Position numbers and translations under genes: made by a program. A DNA stretch of 64,000 nt, taken from assembly GCA_023548195.1 (NCBI GenBank), contig JAJHZJ010000121.1, forward strand, positions 372,001 to 436,000, written 5' to 3'. The notes beneath the pieces are model-generated. The model was not told the DNA's origin. It saw nothing but the letters and a program-made list of their open reading frames with translations, and made no database searches. Position 1 is the first letter of the stretch. Each line of letters begins with the position of its first letter. This document shows positions 34,556 to 46,420 of the stretch, piece after piece. The stretch comes from Bettongia penicillata ogilbyi (taxonomy: Eukaryota; Chordata; Mammalia; Diprotodontia; Potoroidae).

Positions 34556-35333
34556 ATATTGATAGATTGAAGTCCATGATTATGCTGGAGCTAACTCAAA
34601 CTGGCCCACTCTTCCACTGATGTATATCAAAATTGATATAGGCAGGTGTTAGATCTGAGATGTAAATGAATTTCAGACAATGAAATGCTTTTACCAAGGA
34701 AGGTAAGGCAATATAAAGATCTTTAAAATACAGCCTCACTGGAATAACTTGGGTGTCATTTTAATATGGATTAAACATGTAAGATCCTTTCCAGTCCTAT
34801 GATTCTAGGTTCTATGCAGAAAAAAATAACCCAAATTAAATTAAGGGGGAAAATCTTCACTTTCCAGTATCAACCATTACTAAGAAAGGATTTTGAATTG
34901 CCTTTTCCTTGAGCTGATTCCTTGTTTTATGTCTGTTTCTCTTGCTGCAGAGGGGTCATCTACTATTTTGGCTATTGGAAGAAGGAATGCATTATCCAAC
35001 AGATGTAACTGACAACTCTGACTAAAGAGAAACAGGCAGCCTTTGGGTGTTTGCGCAATTAGGTCTCTCACAAGTCAGCAAAGATTCCTTTCTGAAACAA
35101 TAGTACTGTAGTGACAGCACATTCCTTTGGCAAAAGCCTTTAATAGCTTGCAAAGCAGCAATATGTGTCAGGTCTGGCTGGAGTTTGGGATAACATGGTC
35201 CCTGTGATGCTGTGAACGTAGAGAATTAAGTTGAGTTTTCTGTCAGCAAACCTAATTCTGGGGCATTTTATGCATTACAATCTCATTCAAACCTTTTATG
35301 AGTGTGTAGAAAATATTAGCATTGACAGGAAGC

Positions 35334-35450
35334 AGGAGGGCTTAGTAAATGAGGGCACAGCTTGGGTTCAAGCCTTTGGTACATACTAGCTGGATGATCA
35401 GAGGCAAGTGACTTGACCCAGAGTTGTCCCAGGCTCCTCTCTGAAACTAT
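35334..35450 (+). repeat. SINE remnant
   Basis: 'cacagcttgggttcaagcct' (B-box-like), 'tactagctggatgatcagag' and 'gcaagtgacttgacc' show a decayed tRNA-headed SINE. Confidence 0.5.
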
Positions 35451-35804
35451 AAATTGCAGGGTGATTGCAGATTATCTGAATTGGTATAGAGAGTTCCCTA
35501 AAGTAGAAATCTCTTAACATGAACGAAATCACAAATCTGGACCAAGTCAGATAGCAGAAAGTGACACAGTTGACTGGCATGCTTAACAGAACTGAAAACA
35601 AACCTGAGGAATTCACTGTCTCACTAACAGCTGGACAGGGAAGGCTTAGTGAACATATGTTAGCAAAATAATAGTAACAAGAAAGAAAGCCTCTTGATCT
35701 GTCTAGAAGAGTGAGATGTAAGGACAAGGCTTGGTTCAACATGGTAAGGAAAGTTTATCTGGGCAGAAACCATGAAAAAAAAAAGGCTAGATTCGGGATA
35801 ATTC

Positions 35805-36095
35805 AACTCCTTTATTAAGTACTGCTTATGTGCTAGGCCCTGGGAAAAAAAACAAGTTAAGTCACATGGCCTAGCACCAACCTTCAAGAAACATATTGTC
35901 TACTAAGGAGGGTTAGACACGAACACCTACCTATAATACACAGTATAAATATGATAAGTACAAAGAAGGGATCTATGCAAAGTTCTATAAGATGTTTGAG
36001 AAAGTAAAGATCATTTACAGAATTGAAATGGGAAAAGAAAGGCAGCTCTCAGGGGAAGGTTTCATGGAGTTCAGAGCTGAGGGAGACGATGGTGT
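35805..36095 (-). repeat. L2 LINE fragment
   Basis: 'ttattaagtactgcttatgt', 'gctaggccctgggaaaaaaa', 'accaaccttcaagaaacata', 'gggaaggtttcatggagttc' in antisense L2 order. Confidence 0.65.
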
Positions 36096-36934
36096 CTAAG
36101 AATTAGAGCAACGTTCGTCATTCTAGAGAAGTTTCTTTTAGGATCCCTAAGACTGAGTGAAGGGCTTAGTTTTACTGCGTAGAAAATTAGAACTACCATA
36201 TGACTCACAATAGTCCAGAGACAGGCAGATGATTCTAAGGCCAGTGAGTAGGGTCTGAGGCAGTTACGGTATGATACCATCACTTCCAACTCTACATACT
36301 TCTCTCTTTTTGTTTCCTTTCTTTTCCTCCTTTCTCCTTTTCTTCTTCCTATTTTTTTTAATTCCTTGCCTTTTCAGTAGGTCTGCCAAGGACACCAGTG
36401 GTTCCCATAGGCGTTATTGAGCCCTGCTGAAACTAAGTTATACCCTAGTACATGACAAAAAATGGACATGGAGAATATGTTACTTGAAATATAAAGATAA
36501 TTGAAGCTCAGGTGTGCTAGTTTATCAAATTTATTTTAATTCCCTTTAGAAAAAAAAAAGATGTGTTCTTCTGTAGTTATCATTGATTAAGTTTTTTTTA
36601 ACGTCATTCCGTTAAGAGGGAAATAAGCTTTATTGTTTTAAACGAACAGTGACAGAAACAGTATGATGATGTGGTAACTTCTCGGACAGGAATTCACCTA
36701 TGTAGCCAGTGTTCCTTTTTTAAAGCAGGAGCCATAGTTCATCAACAGTGGCAGCCATTGATTCTAATGTATACCTTCTGCCCAGACTCCCTTTTTCATG
36801 TCTCATTTAAACTTCTGTATCCATTATTCCTCCTAGTCTTGCCTTTAGCATTCAGTCATCCTGAATACCTTTTTCTTCATCAAACATTTCCTGTCTTCTC
36901 ATTTCCTTGTGGGTTTTCCCTTCTTTGACCATCT

Positions 36935-36997
36935 CTTCTCTGTCTCTCTGTCTGTCTCTCTGTCTCTGTCTCTCCCTCCCTCCTTCCCTCTCCTCCC
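36935..36997. repeat. CTGT/CTCT-rich simple repeat
   Basis: Imperfect CTGTCTCT units passing into CCCTCCTT, all pyrimidine-rich on the sense strand. Confidence 0.85.
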
Positions 36998-38273
36998 GTA
37001 TTTTTTAATCAGAATTTTCAAATGTTCGTGAGTGACACTTTATTTATGGAGAAAAATGTGGCCCAACATATGTCTCTATTTCAGTGTTAGTCTGCCTGCT
37101 TTTCCATAATTTATTTATTTTCTGTCTGTTCTTCCACATCTGCAGTTTAGAATAGATCCAGCATAAGTAAGAATTCGTTAATTAAACATGAGGGGCTTAC
37201 CTATTGTGCTGCACAAAAAAGGAATTTTTTTTGTTTCATTTATGGCAATTCCTTCAATCCTATGTATTTTCACAGAATGCTATTATACTACTATGAATCT
37301 TTGTAAAAACTAGAAAATATTAGCAAAATTTTCTGTTGTGATCTAATCAGATCAACCTTTGTTTTCATTTCAGCCCTTTAAATGCAAATATTGGCAACAA
37401 AGTATGGTTATGTGCTAAACATGTTATTTGGTTTAAGCATTTTAACAAGTCTGCTATTTTTAGCTGTTTCTCCTTTTCTAACCATCAGTTCCATGCTCTT
37501 ACTAATAACTCAGTCACTGATCTTTCTGTATATACATATAAATTTACTGAATATAGATGAGTTTGATAGCTCAGAAAAACTTATATTGCTAAAAAAAAAA
37601 AGTGTCATTTTCTCAGTATATTGCGGTAAGTGAAAAACACCTAAACCACAACTCCAAATGTAGTAGATACTATTGGATGGATGATAAGTTAGTCAACAGA
37701 TATAAACTTTTAGTATGAAATTGGGGAAAATGAGAAAAAAACTTTAATTCCAAAGCTTGCTAAAATCAGAAGGGTACTTCACACTGCCAGGTCCACAATG
37801 GCAAAGTAAAATGGAGAACTGAGGCAATTGTCCACATAATTCAGCCAAAGAAAAAGAAAGTCCCAAACACTCTTGCCTAAATAATTTGGTGTTTGTTATT
37901 TTTTTTTGCCTGAATTTTTTTGTCCCAGTTTGTCGCTTCACTTTGCCATGGTAGATTTGGTGTGAAAATGTGATATTATCCAACTTGGGCTGCAAACAAC
38001 CATTATTAGATTATTTTTGACTTGACATCTAACTTATCAGAAGTTCTTCTGAATCAACCCATGTAATCTCTAAGATTTTTGCATTTCTGTGAAGCAATAT
38101 AAAAATGCTTATGGTGTGTATGCAAGCTGCTATTTTAATTAACTTTCCTGAATTTCAAACATCTATATCTTACTCTCTTATATGCTTTTAACTAAGGTAT
38201 AGTAGATGCATTTTTGCTTCAATACTAATTCAAGGTGTAATATTCATTTCTTTAGAGAACATTTTTGTTGTTG

Positions 38274-38279
38274 TGCATG
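38274..38279 (+). promoter_or_regulatory. TGCATG (RBFOX-type motif) upstream of the 54-nt exon
   Basis: The RBFOX consensus lies about 170 nt before the exon, just 5' of the AG-exclusion zone. Upstream RBFOX binding usually promotes skipping. The motif is seen directly; occupancy is inferred. Confidence 0.45.
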
Positions 38280-38312
38280 CCTAGTGTTTTGTATGTTGTA
38301 TATTGCATTCAG

Positions 38313-38449
38313 AATATTTTTTTCCTTCTCACCTATCCACAATGCAATGCCGTTCCCATGATGCACCTCTGCTTGCTGTTTACCTGTATGTTAATTCGCT
38401 TGAATCCCATTGGCCCACTGCCATCATGTGCTCGCTGCCTGTTATTAAA
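38313..38449 (+). promoter_or_regulatory. AG-exclusion zone with YGCY cluster before the 54-nt exon
   Basis: Between the AG at 38311-38312 and the acceptor AG at 38450-38451 there are 137 bases with no AG. Such a zone implies a distant branch point, since the spliceosome normally takes the first AG downstream. The best pyrimidine tract is at its start, about 38320-38340. I count eight YGCY motifs inside it (TGCC, TGCT, TGCT, CGCT, TGCC, TGCT, CGCT, TGCC). Binding of MBNL protein to the upstream intron is known to repress the homologous MBNL1 exon. The role here is inferred. Confidence 0.8.
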
Positions 38450-38451
38450 AG

Positions 38452-38505
38452 ACTCAGTCGACTGCCAAAGCAATGAAGCGACCTCTCGAAGCAACTGTAG
38501 ACCTG
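38452..38505 (+). CDS. MBNL2: MBNL2 54-nt alternative exon with nuclear-localisation motif
   Basis: This 54-nt exon (18 codons, phase 0) encodes TQSTAKAMKRPLEATVDL. The acceptor is the unusual TTATTAAAAG with no adjacent pyrimidine tract, and the donor is GTACTT. In MBNL1 and MBNL2 the equivalent exon is alternatively spliced, high in fetal tissue and in myotonic dystrophy, and its KRPLE segment forms part of a bipartite nuclear-localisation signal. Skipping keeps the frame because 54 is a multiple of three. The exon is preceded by a 137-nt AG-free zone rich in YGCY motifs and followed 27 nt later by TGCATG, both expected of a regulated exon. Confidence 0.95.
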
Positions 38506-39137
38506 GTACTTTGACCTTTCACCTTTCGCTTTGCATGTAGCTTTTCAGAAAACCAACTGAGATTTGTATTGCTTTTTGTTTTAACATCAGTTGAAAACAG
38601 CCATTATTATTAATTTATGGAAATATCCAATTTAGTGTTTAGCCATCTCATTTTTCATATGTAATAAGTGAAAGAGGATCATTTAATTCTAACATGTTTT
38701 AATACCGTTTCTAAAAGTTTTGAAGCAAGTTTCAGTGATTTGGTAAAAGAAAGTTCTCATTAAAATCCTTATTAACTTTAAACTCCAAATATTTTCGTGC
38801 AGTTAGGGGGAAAAAAGTACTAGATATTAATAATACAAGTGCCTTTTTCCTTTAGACTAGTTTAACTCATTTTTAAAGCAGATGCCATTTTTGTTGCTTG
38901 ATAGTTTCCCTTTCCATAGTTGCGGTGCTACAGTCTTAGGTTAATGAAATCATGCTTTTGCCCTCAATAACAAAACCTCACTCATTGTACATCGCTGCTG
39001 TTTGAATTAAGGTGCATGGCAAAGGCATCTCTTTAGCTGTCAATTTTTAAAGTGTGTCGCAATATTTTATCTCTGTGTAGACTGGGTATGTTTTGACTTT
39101 ACGTTCTACAAGTCTTATCAAAATTCCTTATTTGTAG
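38506..39137 (+). other. 632-nt intron between 54-nt exon and next exon
   Basis: No repeat is recognisable. It begins with repeated ACCTTTC and the TGCATG at 38532. Together with the zone upstream it probably belongs to the strongly conserved block known around the homologous MBNL exon, but conservation cannot be judged from this sequence alone. Confidence 0.7.
38532..38537 (+). promoter_or_regulatory. TGCATG (RBFOX-type motif) downstream of the 54-nt exon
   Basis: The motif lies 27 nt after the exon, the window where RBFOX proteins normally promote inclusion. The intervening sequence is pyrimidine-rich, with repeated ACCTTTC. Confidence 0.5.
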
Positions 39138-39291
39138 GCCTTTCCTCCCGGTGCTCTTCACCCTTTACCAAAGAGACAAGCACTTGAAAAAAGCAACGGT
39201 GCCAGTGCCGTCTTTAATCCCAGCGTCTTGCATTGTCAGCAGGCACTAGCCCATGCACAGTTGCAGCAACACACAGCATTTATTCCGACAG
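39138..39291 (+). CDS. MBNL2: MBNL2 coding exon: C-terminal linker with second basic motif
   Basis: This 154-nt exon starts in phase 0 after TTATTTGTAG and ends in phase 1 before donor GTATGT. It encodes [20 protein letters not shown], then [20 protein letters not shown] and [11 protein letters not shown]. The PKR motif near its start can act as the second half of the bipartite nuclear signal with KRPLE from the 54-nt exon, only 632 nt upstream. The Cys in SVLHCQQAL is Tyr in human MBNL2 as I remember it, while MBNL3 has Cys. This would be a lineage difference rather than damage, since the frame is clean. Confidence 0.94.
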
Positions 39292-41034
39292 GTATGTTCC
39301 ACTTAATATTTTAGGAAAAACCACTGGTTTGAATGTGCTTCTGGTAATTCACTCTCTTTTTTTCATTTCTTTAAGCTATTTGGTGACGCCTCCTCTACTT
39401 TTAAAGGTACAGCATGGACTGAAACATGGATCTAGAAGGATTTATGTTAATTTGAATTTCATCTAAAGCCTGCTACGATTCTAAAGCCAAATAGTTTAGA
39501 TAATTAAATATAAGATTTGATCCTTGAGATGATAAAAAAACAGATCTCTTATTTTTCTGTATTTACAGACTGAATATTGCTAATAAAAACATATCCTTTT
39601 AATATGAAACATTTCCAAATGAACCCAAGATTTATTATTAATGTTTTATATATGTACATATACATATATTTGCATATATATGCATAGGTATGTATAACAT
39701 ATATGGAATATTAACCTCTCTCTTTTCCTAGAGAGTACACATTCAAAAGACAAGCAATGTAATTTAAGAAAAATCTTCCAGTCATACTGTCCTTGTCTAT
39801 ACCTTTCTCCATCTCCATCAGTATCAGATTTGCAAAGACCTTAATTCTTAGTGCCAGGTCACTCCCTGGTAACATGTGAGATGCTTCAATATTGACTCTT
39901 TCTGGCTGTTTGAGGGTCATTTATATTAACCTTCGGATTCTACCGGTAAACCTTAAAGATCATCTAGTTCTAGCCTCTGATTTCTCAGATCAGGGAAATG
40001 AGGCTTCCAAAGGACACATACTAAGTGATCTGTGGACCTGGGAGAAGAATTCAAGTTTTCCAAATCCTAGTTCCAGCTCTCATTCTGTTACATGCTATTG
40101 TCTTTACATGGTATAGTGTACGGCACCAAATATGGGGAGAAATCAGTTAGAAAGGTTCGTTTACACAATACCAATCAATCAATTTGAGGGCTTTTTCTTT
40201 TACTTAATTAGCTGTTTGTTTGGTTTTTTTTACACCATAGACCAAAATGACCTGTTGTTGCTCTGTCATGGTATAACTATTGCCAGGGAATGACTTAGGC
40301 CCTGGGGAGTGGAAAGTGTATTGAGTTTGGGTTTTTTTTAATTATTATGCTTTTTTAGGTTGGGGTGGGGGTGATAGTGATGGTGGTAGTATTTCAACAT
40401 TACTTAATCTTTTAAAGGAAACAAACAAATTTAAGCTAGTTTATTTACTATAAAAAAACTAATGAAATCAAACATTTTAATGGCATATTATCAGAGTGGC
40501 TAATCTTTTCAAGGATTTTTTTTTCAGCTCCTTATATATATATGGTAAGCATGTCAGTCTAAGAAGTTTTTTTAATAGTCTTTCCTGATATTTTGTTATT
40601 ATATGTATCCTCTGGCATGTGTTTATTAATCTTTTAAAAACATTTTTAAAGTTGTAAGAAGTATGCAAATTAAGCAAGTGAAAGGATTCATAGTGCTCTG
40701 CTTTCTTAGTTTAAAGTTTTACATTTATTTTAAAACTAGAAATCATGCTCCCACAAAATGCACTTTCCCATGTTGGAAATCATTGCCTAGTGTTACGGCT
40801 ACACTGGTACCATGGTAAATAAAGCCCAATTTGGTACATTTATAACATATGTATTTCTAGAGATACAAAGCTACAAGTCACTATGGCTAATGGAATTCAA
40901 TGGCATTATTCCAAGTCAGGCTTTTAGGACATGGTTCTCTGAGATAACCAGCGGTTTGGGGATTTCCACAGGCATCTCCTAATGTTATGTTGATGAGATT
41001 TCCACCACTAGTCCCCTGGCTATGATAAGTTTGG

Positions 41035-41235
41035 GCAGCAACATGGTATAACAGAAAGAGAGACAAACCTGGGTCTTTTTTGTTCTTGGCTCTGCCGCTA
41101 ACTTTTGGGGTTACCAGGAGCCAGTCATCTCACTTCTGTGCTACACCTCTCAGGTTTCTCATTTGGAAAACAAGTGCGTTGGACAAAATGACCTCTAAGG
41201 TTCCTTCTTGCTCTTAAAATTCTGTGATTCTGAAA
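41035..41235 (+). repeat. MIR-like SINE
   Basis: 'agagagacaaacctgggtct', 'caggtttctcatttggaaaa', 'caaaatgacctctaaggttc', 'aaaattctgtgattctgaaa' in sense order. Confidence 0.65.
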
Positions 41236-42969
41236 AACAGGTAGAAAAATAACATAAAAATGTGGGAAAGTTCATCAAACCCAGTTCAAACCTTGCAACT
41301 GCCTATGAATCCCAAGAGCTCTGCTGAACAGTGGAACTTAGATAACTTGTGATTCATTTTATCACCTCTAACACTAACTCTTAACATCCCTCCATAATAA
41401 CTTTCATTTAATCGTAGAAAAAAAACTCTCATTTAAAAATACTTTACTTAGAAGTCATTTAGATATTTTCCAATCAAGAAAACAAATCATTCTTGTGTGC
41501 CATGTACAATTTCTTGATTTTCATTCATGGAAGAATATTAAATAATTAAGGAAACATAAAATGTTGCTGGGGCTGTGTGCTATTGCCCTCTATTGGATGA
41601 ATTAATCATTCATGTTTGTATAGGAAAACTTCATGTGCATTTTGACTGTGGGAGATTAATTGTAAACCACATATTTCCGTGAAATTTGGCGTAGCCAAAG
41701 ATGTGTCAAAAGTGCTTTCACTGATAGCCGTATTGTGAATTTTTTTAAATATGCAAGAATGTAAGTCTCCGCAGAGAAACTTATAGAAACATTTGTGAAA
41801 TGCAATGCATGAAAGAGTTCATCTCAAATACTACTTTTTTTCTGAAGTTTTATGATGCTTGTACATGTTCTCCATATATGTTTGAAAAAAAAATGAATCT
41901 GAACAGAAATTAGCAAAACCCTTTTTTTGCCTTTGCATGCCAATTTCAGGAAATAATATGCTCACTTTACTTCTGGCTAGCTTCAGATATTGCTTTAACT
42001 TTGTATAAAATACATTTCCCAAAATTCATAATAGCCATGATAATAATAAAAATTATTGTTATTATTGTTGTTTTAACTCACACAATTCAGATGATTACTT
42101 TAAATCATTTTTTTTTATTTTGCTGCTTGATGGATGATGGTCTTTTTGCTTTAAACTGGCAGAATTTTTTTTCTCCCTATAATTTTTTTTTATGTTTAAA
42201 ATATTTCATAAAAGGAAAAAAGGAGCAACATATATCCATATAGAGGTTATCCTTTACTGTAAGGTCATTCATAGTAAAGTTTTTGATGAGTTACTGAAAT
42301 CAGGAGCACTGAAACAGGGTAACTTTCATGCAAGATATAAGACTGTTGTCTAATAGTGGTGTGGACACCATCAATACCTTACAAGATTCGGAACGCCTGT
42401 AAAAAACTCATTGTCCTCATTGGTGCCCCTTGGATATTAACAGTATTTAATTTTCCTTTTTTAAATTTAACCCAGTGGTTATCATTCTTTTTTTTTGCTA
42501 TTAGAAAAATGATTTAAAAAATACACATCTACCAAAATAGCAGCATTATAAATTTTGGCATCTCTGACAGGTCTAGTCTGAATTGCTGAAAGTGTTTTTG
42601 CAGACATTATCTCATTATTTCTCCATATCTTCCACTATAGTCAGGCCTCGTTATTCTCATTTTGCAGATGGGAAAACTGAATTTATAAAATATTAAATGA
42701 ATAATAGGGTTATCCAGACAACTTGCATATATACAAACTTTTTGATTTGTATTTTGGTGAGACTATCCAAACAAAAGATGTCTTGAACATTTTTTTCCTC
42801 TCCTGAATATAATACATCAGTGTAACATCCGCAATAAAAGAGGTCACTTACCCATTTCATTGTATTAAATACTATGTAGATATGTGATAAAAATAAACCA
42901 TACATTTTGGTACACATGGAGTCTCTGTAGCCTTGTGGAAAATTCATAGACAAGTTTCAAGGAAGCTAT

Positions 42970-43115
42970 ATAAAATTGTAGATTCAAAGCTAATTATGAC
43001 CTTAAATGTCATCTATCCCACTTCCCTCACATACAGAAGAAATTAAGAGCGTAGCAGAGCCAGATCTTCTGAGTCTGAATCTAATGGTCTCTCCACTATA
43101 TGATGCCATCTCCCC
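42970..43115 (-). repeat. MIR-like SINE
   Basis: 'ttaaatgtcatctatcccac', 'gagtctgaatctaatggtct', 'ccactatatgatgccatctc' in antisense order. Confidence 0.55.
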
Positions 43116-43189
43116 ATGGGTCCTGTTTAAATAGTTACATTGTGGCTATTTCAGTGTCATGGTATTCAGGGCTATATCCACAAGACACA

Positions 43190-44170
43190 GCATATCGGGT
43201 CAAGTCAGCATTTCCCAAAATCTCAGAGTTGGAAGAGACCTCAGAAGTCATCTGAGCAATCCATTCCTAAACAAGAATTTGAACAATATAGGTGACAAGT
43301 GGTTATCTGGCTTTGACTTGAAGATTGTCAGTGAAGGTGAGTCCTTTGTCACCTTACATAGTCAGTTTTACTTTGGAGAATCTTTCGTCAGGAAACTCTT
43401 CTAAAAACTCCTCTTTGCCATCTCTAACCATTGTTCCTAGCTCTGTAAGCCAAGCAGAATTATTCACTCCTAAACTTTATCTGCCCTGGGCTAAGCATCC
43501 ACCATAGGTTCAGCTGATCCTTATAACACACAAACTTGAGGCCCTTCCCCAACCTGGTTGCCACTCTCCCCACCAAGATAGCTCCAGTCCTTCATAAAGC
43601 ATGGTGACAGAAACTGAAGATAGTACCTCTGATATAGCCAGTATAGTACCCTGATCTAACCAGGACAGAGCACAGTGGGAGTCTTATCTCCCTAGTCTTG
43701 GACGCCATTACTTTTAATGCAGCCTAAAGTTCCATCCACTTTTCTTGACTGCCTGATCCCACTCTTGATTCATATTAGGTTTTCATTCCACTAAAACCTC
43801 CAGATCTCTTCAAGATACAAGGCAGAACTAAGGTTCCAACATCTGCTCCTCTCTACTCTCCTGAAGCCTTCTAAATCATTGGTCTCACTTAAAGGTTCTT
43901 CCATCAGTCCCAGTGACTGTCAGTTTAAGGCAAGACCCCCAACTCAGACCCAGTTTCTGATACAAAGCTGGGTCCCAAATGCAAGGAGCTCAGCAAGAAG
44001 TTGGGTCAAGAATCAAAATCAAATCACCATTGCTGTAAGTATAGCAGGCAAAGAGATGAGCCCAGGCAATAAGGATCATTTAAACATTGATAGCCTGCCC
44101 CGCCTACTCCCTCCCATCCCCCAGCCCCAAAGGATTCCTAGACTCTATTTTCCCACGTTCATGGGTTTTC
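43190..44170 (-). repeat. CR1/L3 LINE 3' region, about 1 kb
   Basis: Plus-strand reading follows the antisense CR1 3' end: 'cagagttggaagagacctca', 'ccattgttcctagctctgta', 'ccttcataaagcatggtgac', 'gacagagcacagtgggagtc', 'ccctagtcttggacgccatt', 'aatgcagcctaaagttccat', 'tccactaaaacctccagatc'. Frames are decayed. Confidence 0.75.
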
Positions 44171-44764
44171 AAAGACAAACATAAGATTTCCTTTGTTCTT
44201 GAACTTTAGCCTGAATTGCCAGCAGCTGGGGAAAAAATGATTTCTGGCACTATATAGCCAGGGGAATTAACCACCTGCTTTTTAAGAAGGTGTCAAAGCC
44301 AAAGTGTTCTCTAAACTCCCTAAGCAAAGTGAAGTCCAGTATGATTGGAAGACAAATTCAGAAAGGGTCTCTGGCAGTCATGGTGGTCTTTAAGATCCTG
44401 GATTTCTTTCCTTCTGTTTTAAACCCTTGGGGCCTCACTATATAGTTTCTTGGCTTGGGAGGCTGTTCTGTGTGTTTCCTTGAGACATAATCACAAAAGC
44501 ATGTCTTTCTGGGGGCAATAGAGTTAAGTTATACAGGGCTTTAAGTCTTACAGTTATACAAGTAATACAAATAAACCATATAAGGAGTAGGCCAATGATA
44601 AGATAAATACCCATAGACAATGTTATTTGTGAGGCAGACTTTCCTTAGTTTCTGAGTTAGAAGTCTTCCTTTATTGACTTCTTATTTGGGAATCTTGATG
44701 ACCTTGCTAACATGGAATATTTTCAGTGACAATAGAAGCAATCATTATAATGTAATGAAGACAA

Positions 44765-44905
44765 TGTAGTCTACAGCGGATTGAACACTTGACCCGAATT
44801 TAGGAATATGGACTCTATTTCGAGCCACACTATTGACTCACACACTGTGTGACCTTAGATAGTTTTCTGTACTTAGTTTTCATCTGCAAAATAACCACTG
44901 TTTTC
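44765..44905 (+). repeat. Decayed tRNA-headed SINE
   Basis: 'ctacagcggattgaacactt', 'cacacactgtgtgaccttag', 'ttttcatctgcaaaataacc'. Confidence 0.5.
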
Positions 44906-45228
44906 TTTAAGGGGAATAACTTGATAATGTCTACAAATTATTTGGAAGTCTTGGAGAAAAGAATTTAGAAACAAATCTGATATTATTAAATACCTTTTTA
45001 TGGATGCAAGTTGAAATTACGACATGCCTATCAGTCATTGTGCTTTAATTTTTGCACCCAATCATAAGTCAGTTATATTTCCTAAATGATGAAAACTATG
45101 AATGATCTTCAAAGGTCACGTTAAACTAACCTCTGCTGGTATCTGTTTGTGCTTGAATCTCACTCTGAATGTTAACTCTAAACAGCTAACCTGTTTCTTT
45201 CCCTTTATTCACTTTTCCCACCTCCCAT

Positions 45229-45234
45229 TGCATG
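45229..45234 (+). promoter_or_regulatory. TGCATG (RBFOX-type motif) in the acceptor of the 36-nt exon
   Basis: The motif sits between the pyrimidine tract and the acceptor AG, 8 nt before the exon. Binding there would compete with 3' splice-site recognition and favour skipping. Confidence 0.45.
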
Positions 45235-45242
45235 ACATGCAG

Positions 45243-45278
45243 GGTCAGTTTTGTGCATGGCACCCGCTACCAGTATTG
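45243..45278 (+). CDS. MBNL2: MBNL2 36-nt microexon-like alternative exon
   Basis: This 36-nt exon joins the phase-1 donor of the previous exon. The split Gly codon is completed by GG and followed by SVLCMAPATSI, ending with one G of a Val codon. The acceptor is GACATGCAG and the donor GTAGGT. The length is a multiple of three, so skipping keeps the frame. A 36-nt exon is a known alternative exon of MBNL1 and MBNL2. TGCATG at 45229-45234 lies 8 nt before the exon, inside the acceptor region. Local sequence ends SVLCMAPATSI where my memory of human MBNL2 has Thr for the Ala. Confidence 0.93.
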
Positions 45279-46420
45279 GTAGGTTCCAACCTTTTTTATT
45301 TGTCTTTGATATTCTGTATAACACCTTCACATGTTTCAAACTTCTTTTTGGAAATCTCAGACATTCCTTAGGAAATGGTTAGATCTGAAGACTTATTTGA
45401 CTTTAGAGTTAACTCATAGGGTTTTTAGGGTTTTGTTTTTGTTTTTAAGAAAACTACAGCTTGGATGTGACATCCCCTGCTCTAACTACCAGTCTACACT
45501 AGCATAAAACCATGAATTCCAATCTGCTTTTCAGTGATCTCTATTTCATTATTTGTATATTTTATGTGGTCTAGCATAAGGGGAGGGGGTATCTTACTTT
45601 ATAAAAAGAGTAGGCTAATTTCATTGGTGTTTTAAAGTTTCATAGTGGTGTGCCTTTATTTCCTCTTTGCTGTGTGTTAGAGTTATCAGAGTTTCCCAGA
45701 ATTCTTTTAAATATTTTTTTTTCCAAATAGAAGTGTTTTATAAGACAAAATGCTTAAGTTGCCATCCTCATTATTATGTCTTCTATGATCATTCTTATTA
45801 TCATGTTAGTTCCCCCTTGGAAAATATAATTTAATATTAAATGTAGATTGTTTTTTAAAAGTTGGTGTTGTATGAAAACAAGCTAAGATTAAATGTAGAA
45901 GCCACTGATTATTTCCAATTAAAATGGATCTAAAATGAATTGTACCAAAATAAATTTGATTATTTTACATCACATTTATTACTATTTGCACCCAGGCTAT
46001 AATTTTTGAGCACAAATAAACAATCCATGGCAGTTCCCATTGAAATAGGATAGCAGGGCTATTGAAAAATATGAATTTTGAGCCAAATTGAAAATCTCAG
46101 CATTATTGAATGCTAATAAAATTTCAGCCCAATCATAAATCATTTTAAGGAATAGCATTTCCCATTTTGATTTGATAATTAAAACATTTTGTCTTTCATA
46201 AATCTGTCAAAGAATATAAATTATAAATTCCTACATTGTTGGACAATTTTATTCACATTTATAAGAACTCATAGCCACATGAATTAGAGAAAGACAATTT
46301 GGGAGAATAATCTTACTTAGAAATAAAACTTTTATTAATACAACCAAAGGAGTCTGCTTTGGATTTTCTGGGAATCACTGATTATGTTTTAAAACTTCCT
46401 TTAATTGTACTTGTAATAAG

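Larger units (their letters stand above)
31548..38451 (+). other. 6.9-kb intron before the 54-nt exon
   Basis: Mostly AT-rich unique sequence. Named contents are small: L2 pieces at 33660 and 35805, a SINE remnant at 35334, the AT-rich block at 34385, and a CTGT repeat at 36935. The last 140 nt form the AG-exclusion zone. I saw no other exon. Confidence 0.7.
39292..45242 (+). other. 5.9-kb intron before the 36-nt exon
   Basis: Contains MIR-like pieces (39930-40130 antisense; 42600-42700 antisense; 42970-43115 antisense), a SINE at 41035, a large CR1/L3 block at 43190 and a SINE at 44765. AT-rich stretches 40140-41030 and 41240-42590 show nothing I can name. TA-rich simple sequence occurs at 39645-39700. 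Confidence 0.7.
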
